Part shown: piece after piece, positions 15,641-21,415 of the stretch | Numbering within the stretch: position 1 is the stretch's first letter | Layout: each line of letters begins with the position of its first letter | DNA from: Enterococcus_D entomosocium | Lineage (GTDB): Bacteria; Bacillota; Bacilli; Lactobacillales; Enterococcaceae | NCBI RefSeq assembly: GCF_030441895.1 | Contig: NZ_JARJAS010000035.1 | DNA: 21,415 bases | Strand: one strand, 5' to 3' | Made by a program: the position numbers and the translations under genes | The notes under the pieces: generated by a model | What the model was told of the DNA's origin: nothing | Databases searched by the model: none | The model's input: only the letters and a program-made list of their open reading frames with translations

Positions 15641-15944
15641 ATGGGACAGGTTGCATTTCATAACTTATACAAATTAATAAAAGGTGCTTCAACAGCAGAA
15701 TTTGTTCCAGTCGTTGAACAATTCAACCGTGAATACATTTTCAAACAAAGAGGATACCTTTCTTTTGAATGATTAGTAGATTGAGAAATTTGGGCTGACA
15801 TCACCAAGTTCGAAACGAAAGAAGATGCGGAAACATTTGAACAATGCGGTATCCCAGATGCCTTTGCACAAATGTTTTTATTCATTCATCAATCGAAACA
15901 GTTGCAGCTCTCACCTATACACGATTGAAAAAATGTTCCAATAA
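15641..15944 (+). pseudogene. Broken small ABM-like gene: two in-frame TGA codons and a frameshift
   Basis: AAAGGAG (15625-15631) and ATG at 15641 start a frame reading MGQVAFHNLYKLIKGAS. It is broken by TGA at 15770 and TGA at 15782. The same frame then continues with protein-like sequence, EIWADITKFETKEDAETFEQ, up to about 15874. A further +1 shift near the T-run at 15875-15879 restores SFINRNSCSSHLYTIEKMFQ and a TAA at 15942. With three repairs this is an intact protein of about 100 residues, with the beta-strand and helix pattern of small dimeric barrel proteins. The second TGA stands where LVD-Gly-EIW would be expected, a single-base GGA to TGA change. Three independent lesions make decay far more likely than recoding. 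The first 43 codons could still be translated. Confidence 0.75.
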
Positions 15945-16003
15945 CCATTCAGCATGGAATGGACAACGCTAAAAAACAATTCATATGAAAAGAGGAACTT
16001 CTT

Positions 16004-16468
16004 ATGACAAAAACAGCAGAATGTTATCAAGGAAAAGCTGGGCGGGCAGAACATTTGGTCTATTTAAATAAGGAAGCCAAAGAGCTTGAGAAACTGATTC
16101 ATGGCGACAAAACAATGATCATTCGGGGGGCAGCTGGCAGAAAATCACCCTTAGGAGGAAGAGCCAAAATCAACGATCTTGTTTATTTTGTGGAGACCGG
16201 CGGCGATTTGACCATCACTCATCGGGGCATCATTGCCAAAGTGACTGAATCTGAAAAGATGACGAAAGAAGAATCCATAGATTTTGTAGAACGCTATGAA
16301 AAAGAGTTGAATCTATCGAAAAAGCAAGTCGATCGTTGGGCAGGGAAAAAGTATCTAGCGGTCTATGAAATCGCTGAATTAGAAGAAATAACGCCATTTC
16401 AGTACAATCGTGAAAAAAATATGGACGATTGGGTCATCACTGATGATATCAACAAAATTAAATTGTAA
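16004..16468 (+). CDS. PUA/EVE-like domain protein of unknown function
   Basis: 154 residues; AAGAGG ribosome site 8-9 bases before the ATG. The pattern LIHGDKTMIIRGA, then KINDLVYFVETGGDLTITHRGIIAKV is like the strand order of PUA-superfamily (ASCH/EVE) domains, which bind RNA or modified bases. I rate this as fold resemblance only. The helical stretch in the second half (EESIDFVERYEKELNLSKKQVDRW) and a C-terminal acidic end follow. It starts about 60 bases after the broken gene; the next gene follows 43 bases after its stop with no terminator between them, so the two are probably co-transcribed. Confidence 0.5.
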   Translation: MTKTAECYQGKAGRAEHLVYLNKEAKELEKLIHGDKTMIIRGAAGRKSPLGGRAKINDLVYFVETGGDLTITHRGIIAKVTESEKMTKEESIDFVERYEKELNLSKKQVDRWAGKKYLAVYEIAELEEITPFQYNREKNMDDWVITDDINKIKL

Positions 16469-16511
16469 CGTAGCAAAAACCTAAAAAAAGCGCAAGGAGT
16501 TGAGCGAAAGG

Positions 16512-16970
16512 ATGGAAGGCAAAGAGCAATTGTTTCGAGACAAAAACGTGAAACCAACAGAGCAACTGATTGCGGAATCACTGGGTGAGGGATATGCCAT
16601 TTATCAACGTTTTGTCGAAACGCTTGAAAACGAGGGCATCTCTCTTATGGATTGGCGCTATTACCAAGATGGAAAAGCGTGGTTGTCCAAAGGTGAATAC
16701 AAATGGACAACGACTCGTGGGACGAATAAAGTGAAACCAATTTTTTGGCTTTCGATGTGGGAGGGCTTCTTCAAAGTCTCCTTTCACTTTAGCGAGAAAG
16801 TCCGAACACAGTTGTTGTCTCTACCAATCAGTGATGACACAAAAGAAAGGATTCATAAGGCGCCGACCAATGGCACGAAAATGAAGTTTTTTTCTGTGAT
16901 TTTTGATGTCGCTAATCCATCACTCTTTGAAGATATCACCGAATTGATCGTGTTCAAAAAAAATAAATAA
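16512..16970 (+). CDS. DUF3788 family protein
   Basis: 152 residues from the ATG at 16512 (AAGGAG at 16494-16499, spacing 12). A TTG at 16500 in the same frame directly abuts the ribosome site, so it is unlikely to be the start. Seen: a helical N-terminal third, a WRYYQDGKAW/YKW segment, then IFWLSMWEGFFKVSFHFSEKV and a conserved C-terminal strand-helix (MKFFSVIFDVAN). This matches small DUF3788 proteins, which have no established role. It is likely cytosolic, as no signal or TM segment is present. It is the second gene of a likely pair with the PUA-like gene. Confidence 0.65.
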   Translation: MEGKEQLFRDKNVKPTEQLIAESLGEGYAIYQRFVETLENEGISLMDWRYYQDGKAWLSKGEYKWTTTRGTNKVKPIFWLSMWEGFFKVSFHFSEKVRTQLLSLPISDDTKERIHKAPTNGTKMKFFSVIFDVANPSLFEDITELIVFKKNK

Positions 16971-17075
16971 AGTAAGAGTAAGATTTATTTAACTTGGCTA
17001 GTCTGATTTTATTGCATCTATCAAAAAGGAATCTTTGTTATAGTTTACCCATTTTTAGGTTTAGAAAAGTAAAAG

Positions 17076-17122
17076 TCAATCAGAAGACTTTAAGTTTATT
17101 ACATTTCATCTGATTGATTTTT
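17076..17122 (+). terminator. Rho-independent terminator
   Basis: TCAATCAGA (17076-17084) pairs perfectly with TCTGATTGA (17109-17117); a T-run follows (17118-17122). The loop is long (24 bases). It ends the 16004-16970 transcript. Confidence 0.6.
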
Positions 17123-17208
17123 AATATAAGTAACTATTGGGAAAACCAACGCTAATTTTGATTAGATTGTCGAATGGAATTCACAATACAATAAATTTTA
17201 TTCGATAA

Positions 17209-17231
17209 ATATGTTATTATGGTTAACATAT
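17209..17231 (+). promoter_or_regulatory. Palindromic operator overlapping an extended -10
   Basis: ATATGTTA (17209-17216), 7 bases, TAACATAT (17224-17231) is a perfect inverted repeat. It overlaps TGT-TATTAT, an extended -10 with its hexamer at 17215-17220, in front of the VOC gene at 17286. This is a typical repressor-site layout. Confidence 0.5.
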
Positions 17232-17285
17232 GCTTCAATTACTTTAAATAGATGAAAGACACATTCGAAAAGGAGAAAAGACAAA

Positions 17286-17699
17286 TTGACCATTCAACGA
17301 ATCACAGCTTGCGTTCAAGTCAAAGGAGACTATCAGAAGTGTTATGAATTTTATACGGAAAAAGTCGGCTTGGTACCAACTTATGGCGATGAGTCAGGTC
17401 CTTATACAAGCTTTGCATCGAAGAAAGAGGAGGCGCCTTTTTTTGGTATGTTCCAAGTGGATGCCGTGATCGATCAAATGGAGGGCTACCCGATTTCAGA
17501 GAATCGGATTTCATCTGATACGCTTTCGGCAACATTTCATACTACGGATTTTGAAGAAGATTATACGAGAATGAACAATGCTGGTGTAGTGTTTGAAGTA
17601 AGTAAAACCGTTTTTGGGGAAGGGGACCAAGCTTTTCATATTGCTTATTTCCGCGATCCAGAAGGAAATTTGCTAAGCTTGGAGGATGGCGGTGTCTAA
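17286..17699 (+). CDS. VOC (glyoxalase-fold) family protein
   Basis: 137 residues from a TTG at 17286, set by AAAAGGAG (17268-17275, 10-base spacing). Two beta-alpha-beta-beta-beta modules: the first ITACVQVKGDYQKCYEFYTEKVGL, the second ending AYFRDPEGNLLSLEDGG, the typical VOC end (RDPxGNxL). The usual first-strand metal His is replaced (ITACVQV), while the second-module start has FHTTDFEEDY and Glu lies in the last strand. A metal-binding deviation or a ligand-binding role is therefore possible. It has its own promoter with a palindromic operator and a convergent terminator. Confidence 0.82.
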   Translation: MTIQRITACVQVKGDYQKCYEFYTEKVGLVPTYGDESGPYTSFASKKEEAPFFGMFQVDAVIDQMEGYPISENRISSDTLSATFHTTDFEEDYTRMNNAGVVFEVSKTVFGEGDQAFHIAYFRDPEGNLLSLEDGGV

Positions 17700-17737
17700 A
17701 GAGTTCACATCCAAAATGAATCAGAAAAAACGTAAAG

Positions 17738-17778
17738 AAAGATTTATCTCATAGTTGTTTTGAGATAAATCTTTTTTT
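17738..17778 (+). terminator. Convergent terminator between the VOC and LysR genes
   Basis: AAAGATTTATCTCA (17738-17751) pairs perfectly with TGAGATAAATCTTT (17761-17774), 9-base loop, T-run to 17778. On the minus strand the stem is followed by a weaker T-rich tract, so it can serve the LysR gene too. Confidence 0.85.
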
Positions 17779-17786
17779 ATTTGAAA

Positions 17787-18671
17787 TCATTCTACTGTAA
17801 AGCGTTCCTTCATCCGCTCCGAGAAAAGTCCAGAAGCTTTTGAAAAAACTTGGGTGTTTTTCCAAATGACGTCAAGGTTTGATTCCAGTGCTGGGCTCAA
17901 TTTTCTAAAACACAATTGGCTATCTGGGGCGAAGTTGACTAGTTTATCTAGAGTCAATCCGTAACCAACACCTTCTTCTACCAGCTTTGATGCATTGTAA
18001 ACAAGGTTATATGTGGCGACGACCGTCAATTTTTTCAGGTCTTTTTTCAACCATTTAGAAAGTTCACTGCTGACCAAACTTTGTCGCGAAGTAATCAAGG
18101 GAACGTCCCAGAGATCTTTTGGGGTAATGACTTCTTTGACAGCTAGAGGACTGTCTTTTCGCATCAACACGCCCCAGGTATCTTTGGCAGGTAAGCGTAA
18201 GGAATGGTACTTTTTGACGTCTGCTGGACTGATTACGACACCAAAATCCAACAATCCTTTATCCAATCGTTCTTTGACCTCATCGGCGTTGCCGCTATAA
18301 AAGTGAAATTTGATGTTGGGGTATTCAGCTTGGATTTCTTTGATGATTGCTCCTAGCAACTGAATCACATAAGTTTCTCCAGCTCCGATCGATACATTGC
18401 CAGCGATCGTATCTCGAGGCGACAAAAATTCTGAGCGGGTCTTTTCTAATAATTCTACGATTTCTTCCGCCCGTTTACGAAACAACAGTCCGTCTTCTGT
18501 TAGTGTGATTTTGCGATTGCCTCGGGTGAACAACGTCACGCCTAATTCTTTTTCTAGCTCCATCAATTGTCGGGACAAGGAAGGTTGAGAAAGATGCAGA
18601 TGTTTTGCGGCAGCCGAAATTGTCTCTTTTTCTGCAACTGCTAAAAAGGTGGTCAGATTTTTTAATTCCAT
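17787..18671 (-). CDS. LysR-family transcriptional regulator
   Basis: 294 residues, typical LysR length. Minus-strand ribosome site GAGGAG (plus 18680-18685) is 8 bases from the ATG at 18671-18669. Winged helix-turn-helix at about 3-60: NLTTFLAVAEKETISAAA, then LHLSQPSLSRQLMELEKELG and LFTRGNRKITLTEDG. The effector domain (about 90-290) has the two-lobe periplasmic-binding fold. It is divergent to the lipoprotein hydrolase gene; a LysR-type ATTC-N7-GAAT site lies directly before its own ribosome site. So it probably controls both genes and itself (inference). The inducer is unknown, perhaps a substrate or product of the hydrolase. Confidence 0.93.
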   Translation of the reverse strand: MELKNLTTFLAVAEKETISAAAKHLHLSQPSLSRQLMELEKELGVTLFTRGNRKITLTEDGLLFRKRAEEIVELLEKTRSEFLSPRDTIAGNVSIGAGETYVIQLLGAIIKEIQAEYPNIKFHFYSGNADEVKERLDKGLLDFGVVISPADVKKYHSLRLPAKDTWGVLMRKDSPLAVKEVITPKDLWDVPLITSRQSLVSSELSKWLKKDLKKLTVVATYNLVYNASKLVEEGVGYGLTLDKLVNFAPDSQLCFRKLSPALESNLDVIWKNTQVFSKASGLFSERMKERFTVE

Positions 18672-18688
18672 TTAAAATGCTCCTCTTG

Positions 18689-18707
18689 CTATTCGTATAA
18701 TGAATAG
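18689..18707 (+). promoter_or_regulatory. LysR-type operator, CTATTC-N7-GAATAG
   Basis: A perfect 6-base inverted repeat with 7-base spacer that contains ATTC-N7-GAAT and the T-N11-A core (T18692, A18704). Its centre (18698) is about -66 from the predicted hydrolase start and about 27 bases before the LysR ATG, so it can serve activation and autoregulation. Confidence 0.65.
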
Positions 18708-18728
18708 TTAGGTATTTGATATTGATAT

Positions 18729-18757
18729 TTTACATGGAAAAGACCGCGAAGTACAAT
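18729..18757 (+). promoter_or_regulatory. Promoter of the lipoprotein hydrolase gene
   Basis: TTTACA (18729-18734), exactly 17 bases, TACAAT (18752-18757). The predicted start near 18764 gives a leader of about 123 bases. Confidence 0.55.
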
Positions 18758-18776
18758 AGATTTAATCCGAGAATCA

Positions 18777-18823
18777 CTCTTTTGATCTATGAGTTACCGG
18801 TAATCAACAAAAGATCAAAAGAG
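18777..18823 (+). other. Leader hairpin between the LysR and hydrolase genes
   Basis: CTCTTTTGATC (18777-18787) pairs perfectly with GATCAAAAGAG (18813-18823), enclosing a 25-base loop that holds the 10-base palindrome TTACCGGTAA (18794-18803). It is followed by an A/G-rich AAAAGGAG, not a T-run, so it is not a standard terminator. It may be a regulator site or an RNA element of the hydrolase leader. Confidence 0.5.
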
Positions 18824-18886
18824 AAAAGGAGTTGTATATTTCGCCCTAAGGTACAGGATGATTGACCATGAAAGAAGGCGAATGAA

Positions 18887-19984
18887 ATGAAAAATTGGCA
18901 AAAAAAGACACTTGTATCACTATTGATGCTAGCACCACTTATTTTAGGTGCTTGCAGCAGCAATAACGAGGCGGCAAACGAAGCAACACAAGCCAGTTCA
19001 GGAGGAGAAACTATGACAGAAAATGTTTCATTTACAGATGAATGGGACAAAGTTTTCCCAGAAAGTGACACGGTGAATCACCGAAAAGTAACTTTTGAAA
19101 ATCGCTACGGCATCACTTTAGTTGCTGATCTTTATGAACCAATTGATGCGCAAGGACCACTTCCAGCAATCGCGGTTAGCGGACCCTTTGGGGCAGTCAA
19201 AGAACAGACATCTGGTCTATATGCCCAAACGATGGCTGAACGAGGTTTTGTTACGATCGCTTTTGATCCTTCATACACAGGCGAAAGCGGTGGGGAACCA
19301 CGCTATGTGGCATCACCAGATATCAATACAGAAGACTTTCAGGCAGCAGTCGATTTTTTGTCAGTCCAAGAAAATGTAGATGAAGAAAGAATCGGCTTGA
19401 TCGGAATTTGCGGTTGGGGCGGGATGGCATTGAATGCCGCAGCCATTGATACCCGTGTGAAAGCGACGGTTTCCGCCACGATGTATGACATGTCGAGAGT
19501 CAATGCTCAGGGGTATTTTGATGAGATGGGGGCTGAAGGACGTCATGAATTGCGCCAACAGCTGAACGCCCAGCGGACAGTTGATTTTGCTAACGGTAGC
19601 TACGAAAGAGCAGGTGGAGTGCCAGATACACTACCGGAGGATGCACCGGTCTTTATGCAAGATTATTTTGATTACTACAAAACGGAACGCGGCTATCATG
19701 AACGTTCGTTAAATTCCAATGACGGTTGGAACGTGACATCATCGCTGTCGTTCTTAAATATGCCGCTCTTGTCTTATATCGATGAGATCCAAAGCGCCGT
19801 TTTATTACTCCATGGAGAAGAAGCCCACTCTCTTTACTTCAGTCAAGACGCCTTTGAGCAATTACAAGGTGATAACAAAGAGTTGACGGTCATTCCTAAT
19901 GCTTCGCACGTTGATCTATATGATCAAACAGACGTAATTCCTTTTGATCAAATGACCCAATTCTTCCAAGAACATTTGAACTAA
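18887..19984 (+). CDS. Lipoprotein alpha/beta hydrolase with a cysteine nucleophile
   Basis: 365 residues; GAAGG ribosome site 8 bases before the ATG. A lipoprotein signal (basic KNWQKK, hydrophobic core, lipobox LGAC, Cys23) predicts anchoring on the outside of the membrane; a Ser/Asn/Ala-rich linker to about residue 50 follows. The hydrolase domain (about 65-365) has the nucleophile elbow GICGWGG with Cys175 where most hydrolases have Ser, His341 in NASHVDL, and an acid candidate at Glu311/Glu312 (LLLHGEEAHS). A GxCxGG elbow is known from dienelactone-hydrolase-like and YcjY-type proteins. The substrate is unknown. The LysR site and promoter upstream suggest inducible expression; a terminator follows directly. 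Confidence 0.85.
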   Translation: MKNWQKKTLVSLLMLAPLILGACSSNNEAANEATQASSGGETMTENVSFTDEWDKVFPESDTVNHRKVTFENRYGITLVADLYEPIDAQGPLPAIAVSGPFGAVKEQTSGLYAQTMAERGFVTIAFDPSYTGESGGEPRYVASPDINTEDFQAAVDFLSVQENVDEERIGLIGICGWGGMALNAAAIDTRVKATVSATMYDMSRVNAQGYFDEMGAEGRHELRQQLNAQRTVDFANGSYERAGGVPDTLPEDAPVFMQDYFDYYKTERGYHERSLNSNDGWNVTSSLSFLNMPLLSYIDEIQSAVLLLHGEEAHSLYFSQDAFEQLQGDNKELTVIPNASHVDLYDQTDVIPFDQMTQFFQEHLN

Positions 19985-20001
19985 ATAGCCACAACGATCT
20001 T

Positions 20002-20048
20002 CACGACTGTTCGGTCACTCTGCCTCTGCTGAGCAGTCGTGTTTTTTT
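20002..20048 (+). terminator. Rho-independent terminator after the hydrolase gene
   Basis: CACGACTG (20002-20009) pairs perfectly with CAGTCGTG (20034-20041); inner TC/GA pairs extend the stem; T-run 20042-20048. Confidence 0.8.
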
Positions 20049-20108
20049 GAAAATACGCATTCAGTTGCCCGCTTCTACATAGAATCATCACCAGAAAGGA
20101 GCGAAGAG

Positions 20109-20618
20109 ATGCTTATAAAATTGATATGCGCTATTTTGCTGTTCTTATTAAGTACCTGTGGGACAAGCGAAACAGAGAGAACCAATATGCAATCCGCTAA
20201 CGAAACTTCATCGGAAGCTAGCCAAGAGAATGTCCAGCAGTTTTCAGCAGCAACAGCTGTCGTCATTACGGTTGGTCAACAGAATTTTCTAGCGAAGTTT
20301 TATGAAAATGAGGTGTCTGAGCACCTAATGAATCAAATGCCCTTTACGGTGACAATGAGTGATTTGAACAACAACGAGAAATATTATCGTTTTTCTGAGA
20401 ATTTGCCAGAAATGACTACAGAACGGCCGGAGATCATTCACGAAGGAGAAATCATGAGCTGGAATAGTCATACGTTGGTGCTGTTTTATCAGACTTTTAC
20501 CAATTCTTATGGTGGCTATAATCGTATCGGTGTCATTGAAGATCCGACGGGGTTAAAAGAAGTACTTGGGGCGGAAGACGTAGAGGTTATTTTTTCGTTA
20601 AGAAATCCTCGTGAATAA
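20109..20618 (+). CDS. Cyclophilin-like fold lipoprotein
   Basis: 169 residues; AAAGGAG ribosome site. The N-terminus is a lipoprotein signal (MLIKLICAILLFLLSTC, Cys17 as lipidated residue), followed by a low-complexity Ser/Thr/Glu/Asn linker to about residue 45. The rest (ITVGQQNFLAKFYENEVSEHL, then MPFTVTMSDLNNNEKYYRF, EGEIMSWNSHTLVLFYQ and GYNRIGVIED) matches the cyclophilin-like beta-barrel domain found in TM1367-type small proteins. These lack clear prolyl-isomerase activity; their role is not known. Here the fold is surface-anchored, which is less common than the cytosolic form. The acetyltransferase gene starts 22 bases downstream with no terminator, so they likely share a transcript. 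Confidence 0.72.
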   Translation: MLIKLICAILLFLLSTCGTSETERTNMQSANETSSEASQENVQQFSAATAVVITVGQQNFLAKFYENEVSEHLMNQMPFTVTMSDLNNNEKYYRFSENLPEMTTERPEIIHEGEIMSWNSHTLVLFYQTFTNSYGGYNRIGVIEDPTGLKEVLGAEDVEVIFSLRNPRE

Positions 20619-20640
20619 CAAATGAATAGGAGAAAAACAC

Positions 20641-21210
20641 ATGACGATCGATCAATTAAACAAACTCATGGCAAGTGGCGAACCCTTACTTGCCGGTTCG
20701 CAAGCTTCCAAACAAATGGTAGCTCTGAGTGCTAAGGCGAGAAAAATCACGATGAAAATCAATACAGTCTACCATGAGTCTGATGAGTTACAAGAACTTT
20801 TTGCCCAATTAACAGGAAAACCAGTTGAGCCGACTTTTTCGCTGTTTCCACCCTTTTATACAGATTATGGCAAGAATATCAGCATTGGCAAAGATGTCTT
20901 TATCAATGCGGGTTGTCATTTTCAAGACCAAGGAGGGATCACGATCGGTGATGATACCCTAATTGGGCATAACGTTGTTCTAGCTACCTTGAATCATGGC
21001 CTTCACCCTGAAGATCGTAGCACGCTTTATCCAGCCCCCATTACGATTGGGAAGAATGTCTGGATTGGCTCAAATGCAACGATCGTTGCCGGTGTGACCA
21101 TCGGTGACCATGCGATCATTGCTGCTGGGTCGGTGGTGACCAAAGATGTCGCTGAGCGCACGATCGTGGCTGGTGTACCTGCAAAATATGTCAAAGAGGT
21201 TACTGAGTAA
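20641..21210 (+). CDS. Sugar O-acetyltransferase (maltose/galactoside acetyltransferase family)
   Basis: 189 residues; TAGGAG ribosome site. An N-terminal helical cap (about 1-55, with MKINTVYHESDELQELFAQL) is followed by the left-handed beta-helix of hexapeptide repeats (ISIGKDVFINAGCHF, ITIGDDTLIGHNVVLATLNHG, ITIGKNVWIGSNATIVAGVTIGD). Catalytic His119 in LNHG corresponds to the active-site His of galactoside acetyltransferase. The enzyme transfers acetyl from acetyl-CoA to a sugar hydroxyl in the cytosol, a proposed detoxification step for unused sugars. The protein has full length for the family. It is the second gene after the cyclophilin-like lipoprotein. Confidence 0.92.
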   Translation: MTIDQLNKLMASGEPLLAGSQASKQMVALSAKARKITMKINTVYHESDELQELFAQLTGKPVEPTFSLFPPFYTDYGKNISIGKDVFINAGCHFQDQGGITIGDDTLIGHNVVLATLNHGLHPEDRSTLYPAPITIGKNVWIGSNATIVAGVTIGDHAIIAAGSVVTKDVAERTIVAGVPAKYVKEVTE

Positions 21211-21233
21211 GCATAATAGCAATGAGTAAGAAA

Positions 21234-21287
21234 AAAACTGCTGTTCGCCTTGTCGCTTGTAAAGCGATGAAGACGAACAGCAGTTTT
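21234..21287 (+). terminator. Strong bidirectional terminator after the acetyltransferase gene
   Basis: AAAACTGCTGTTCG (21234-21247) pairs perfectly with CGAACAGCAGTTTT (21274-21287); an inner TCGCTT/AAGCGA stem (21253-21258 with 21262-21267) closes the top. A-run before and T-rich sequence after allow function in both directions. Confidence 0.85.
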
Positions 21288-21307
21288 CTTATTAATGACT
21301 TTAGTCA

Positions 21308-21332
21308 GTTTCGTTCGCGTAGCGTACGAAAC
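21308..21332. repeat. 25-base hairpin palindrome
   Basis: GTTTCGT (21308-21314) pairs with ACGAAAC (21326-21332), and CGC/GCG close an inner 3-base loop; only one T-T mismatch interrupts it. No T-run on the plus strand. Possibly one unit of a repeated element, see the findings. Confidence 0.5.
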
Positions 21333-21359
21333 AAAAAAACCGCGCGTTTCTACGCGTGG
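21333..21359 (-). terminator. Leftward rho-independent terminator
   Basis: CCGCGCGT (21340-21347) pairs with ACGCGTGG (21352-21359), one mismatch, loop TTCT. The A-run at 21333-21339 is a U-run on the minus-strand transcript. It would end a gene coming from the right of the window. Confidence 0.55.
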
Positions 21360-21415
21360 ACGAAATAGCTTTAGCGATAAAAAACTCCTTTCGATATACT
21401 AATAGTGGCTACCAA

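Larger units (their letters stand above)
16971..17285. other. 315-base intergenic region with terminator and operator
   Basis: Contains the terminator at 17076-17122 and a palindromic element over a -10 at 17209-17231. The remaining sequence is A/T-rich without recognisable coding frames. Confidence 0.6.

Noticed and set aside
15770..15784. TGA codons read as selenocysteine or tryptophan
   Set aside because: A separate frameshift further along is needed to restore the C-terminus, and no Sec insertion hairpin is visible, so gene decay explains the data better.
15954..16007. 17-codon ORF overlapping the start of the PUA-like gene (ATGA overlap)
   Set aside because: No ribosome site before its ATG and no protein-like pattern; overlap appears accidental.

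Overview
The window looks like chromosomal DNA of a low-to-middle GC lactic acid bacterium, most likely an Enterococcus of the E. casseliflavus/E. gallinarum type. This is an inference from protein style, strong AAAGGAG ribosome sites, TTG/GTG starts, many rho-independent terminators and gene content; no species marker was tested. I see no rRNA, tRNA, CRISPR array, insertion sequence or prophage gene.

Layout. At 1-41 lies the first part of a leftward gene. Two back-to-back terminator hairpins separate it from typA (249-2078, ribosome-associated GTPase). A large branched terminator follows, then an rlmD-type 23S rRNA m5U methyltransferase (2323-3690). After a 424-base gap come an ATP-dependent PEP carboxykinase-like protein (4115-5776), a VOC/glyoxalase-fold protein (5851-6279) and a stand-alone alpha/alpha-toroid (prenyltransferase/squalene-cyclase-like) protein (6611-7441). 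At 7549-12046 is a complete Bce-type peptide-antibiotic sensing and resistance module: response regulator, short intramembrane-sensing kinase, terminator, ABC ATPase and 10-TM FtsX-type permease. In this known family the transporter both senses and removes cell-wall-active peptides and signals through the kinase.

The right half is a series of small, mostly singly transcribed genes: a cytosolic M23-type peptidase homologue, a CDP-alcohol phosphatidyltransferase, a beta-lactamase-fold serine hydrolase without export signal, an ABM-like small protein, a clearly broken small gene (two in-frame TGA codons plus a frameshift), a PUA/EVE-like protein, a DUF3788 protein and a second VOC protein. Then a LysR regulator (minus strand) faces a lipoprotein alpha/beta hydrolase with a cysteine nucleophile. 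Between these two is a textbook LysR site, ATTC-N7-GAAT, placed about -66 from the predicted hydrolase start. A cyclophilin-like lipoprotein, a maltose/galactoside-type O-acetyltransferase and a dense cluster of hairpins close the window.

I found no convincing wholly new multi-gene system. The most checkable points are the LysR/hydrolase intergenic region, the branched RNA after typA, the triply damaged gene at 15641-15944, the palindrome over a -10 at 17209-17231 and the hairpin cluster at the right edge.
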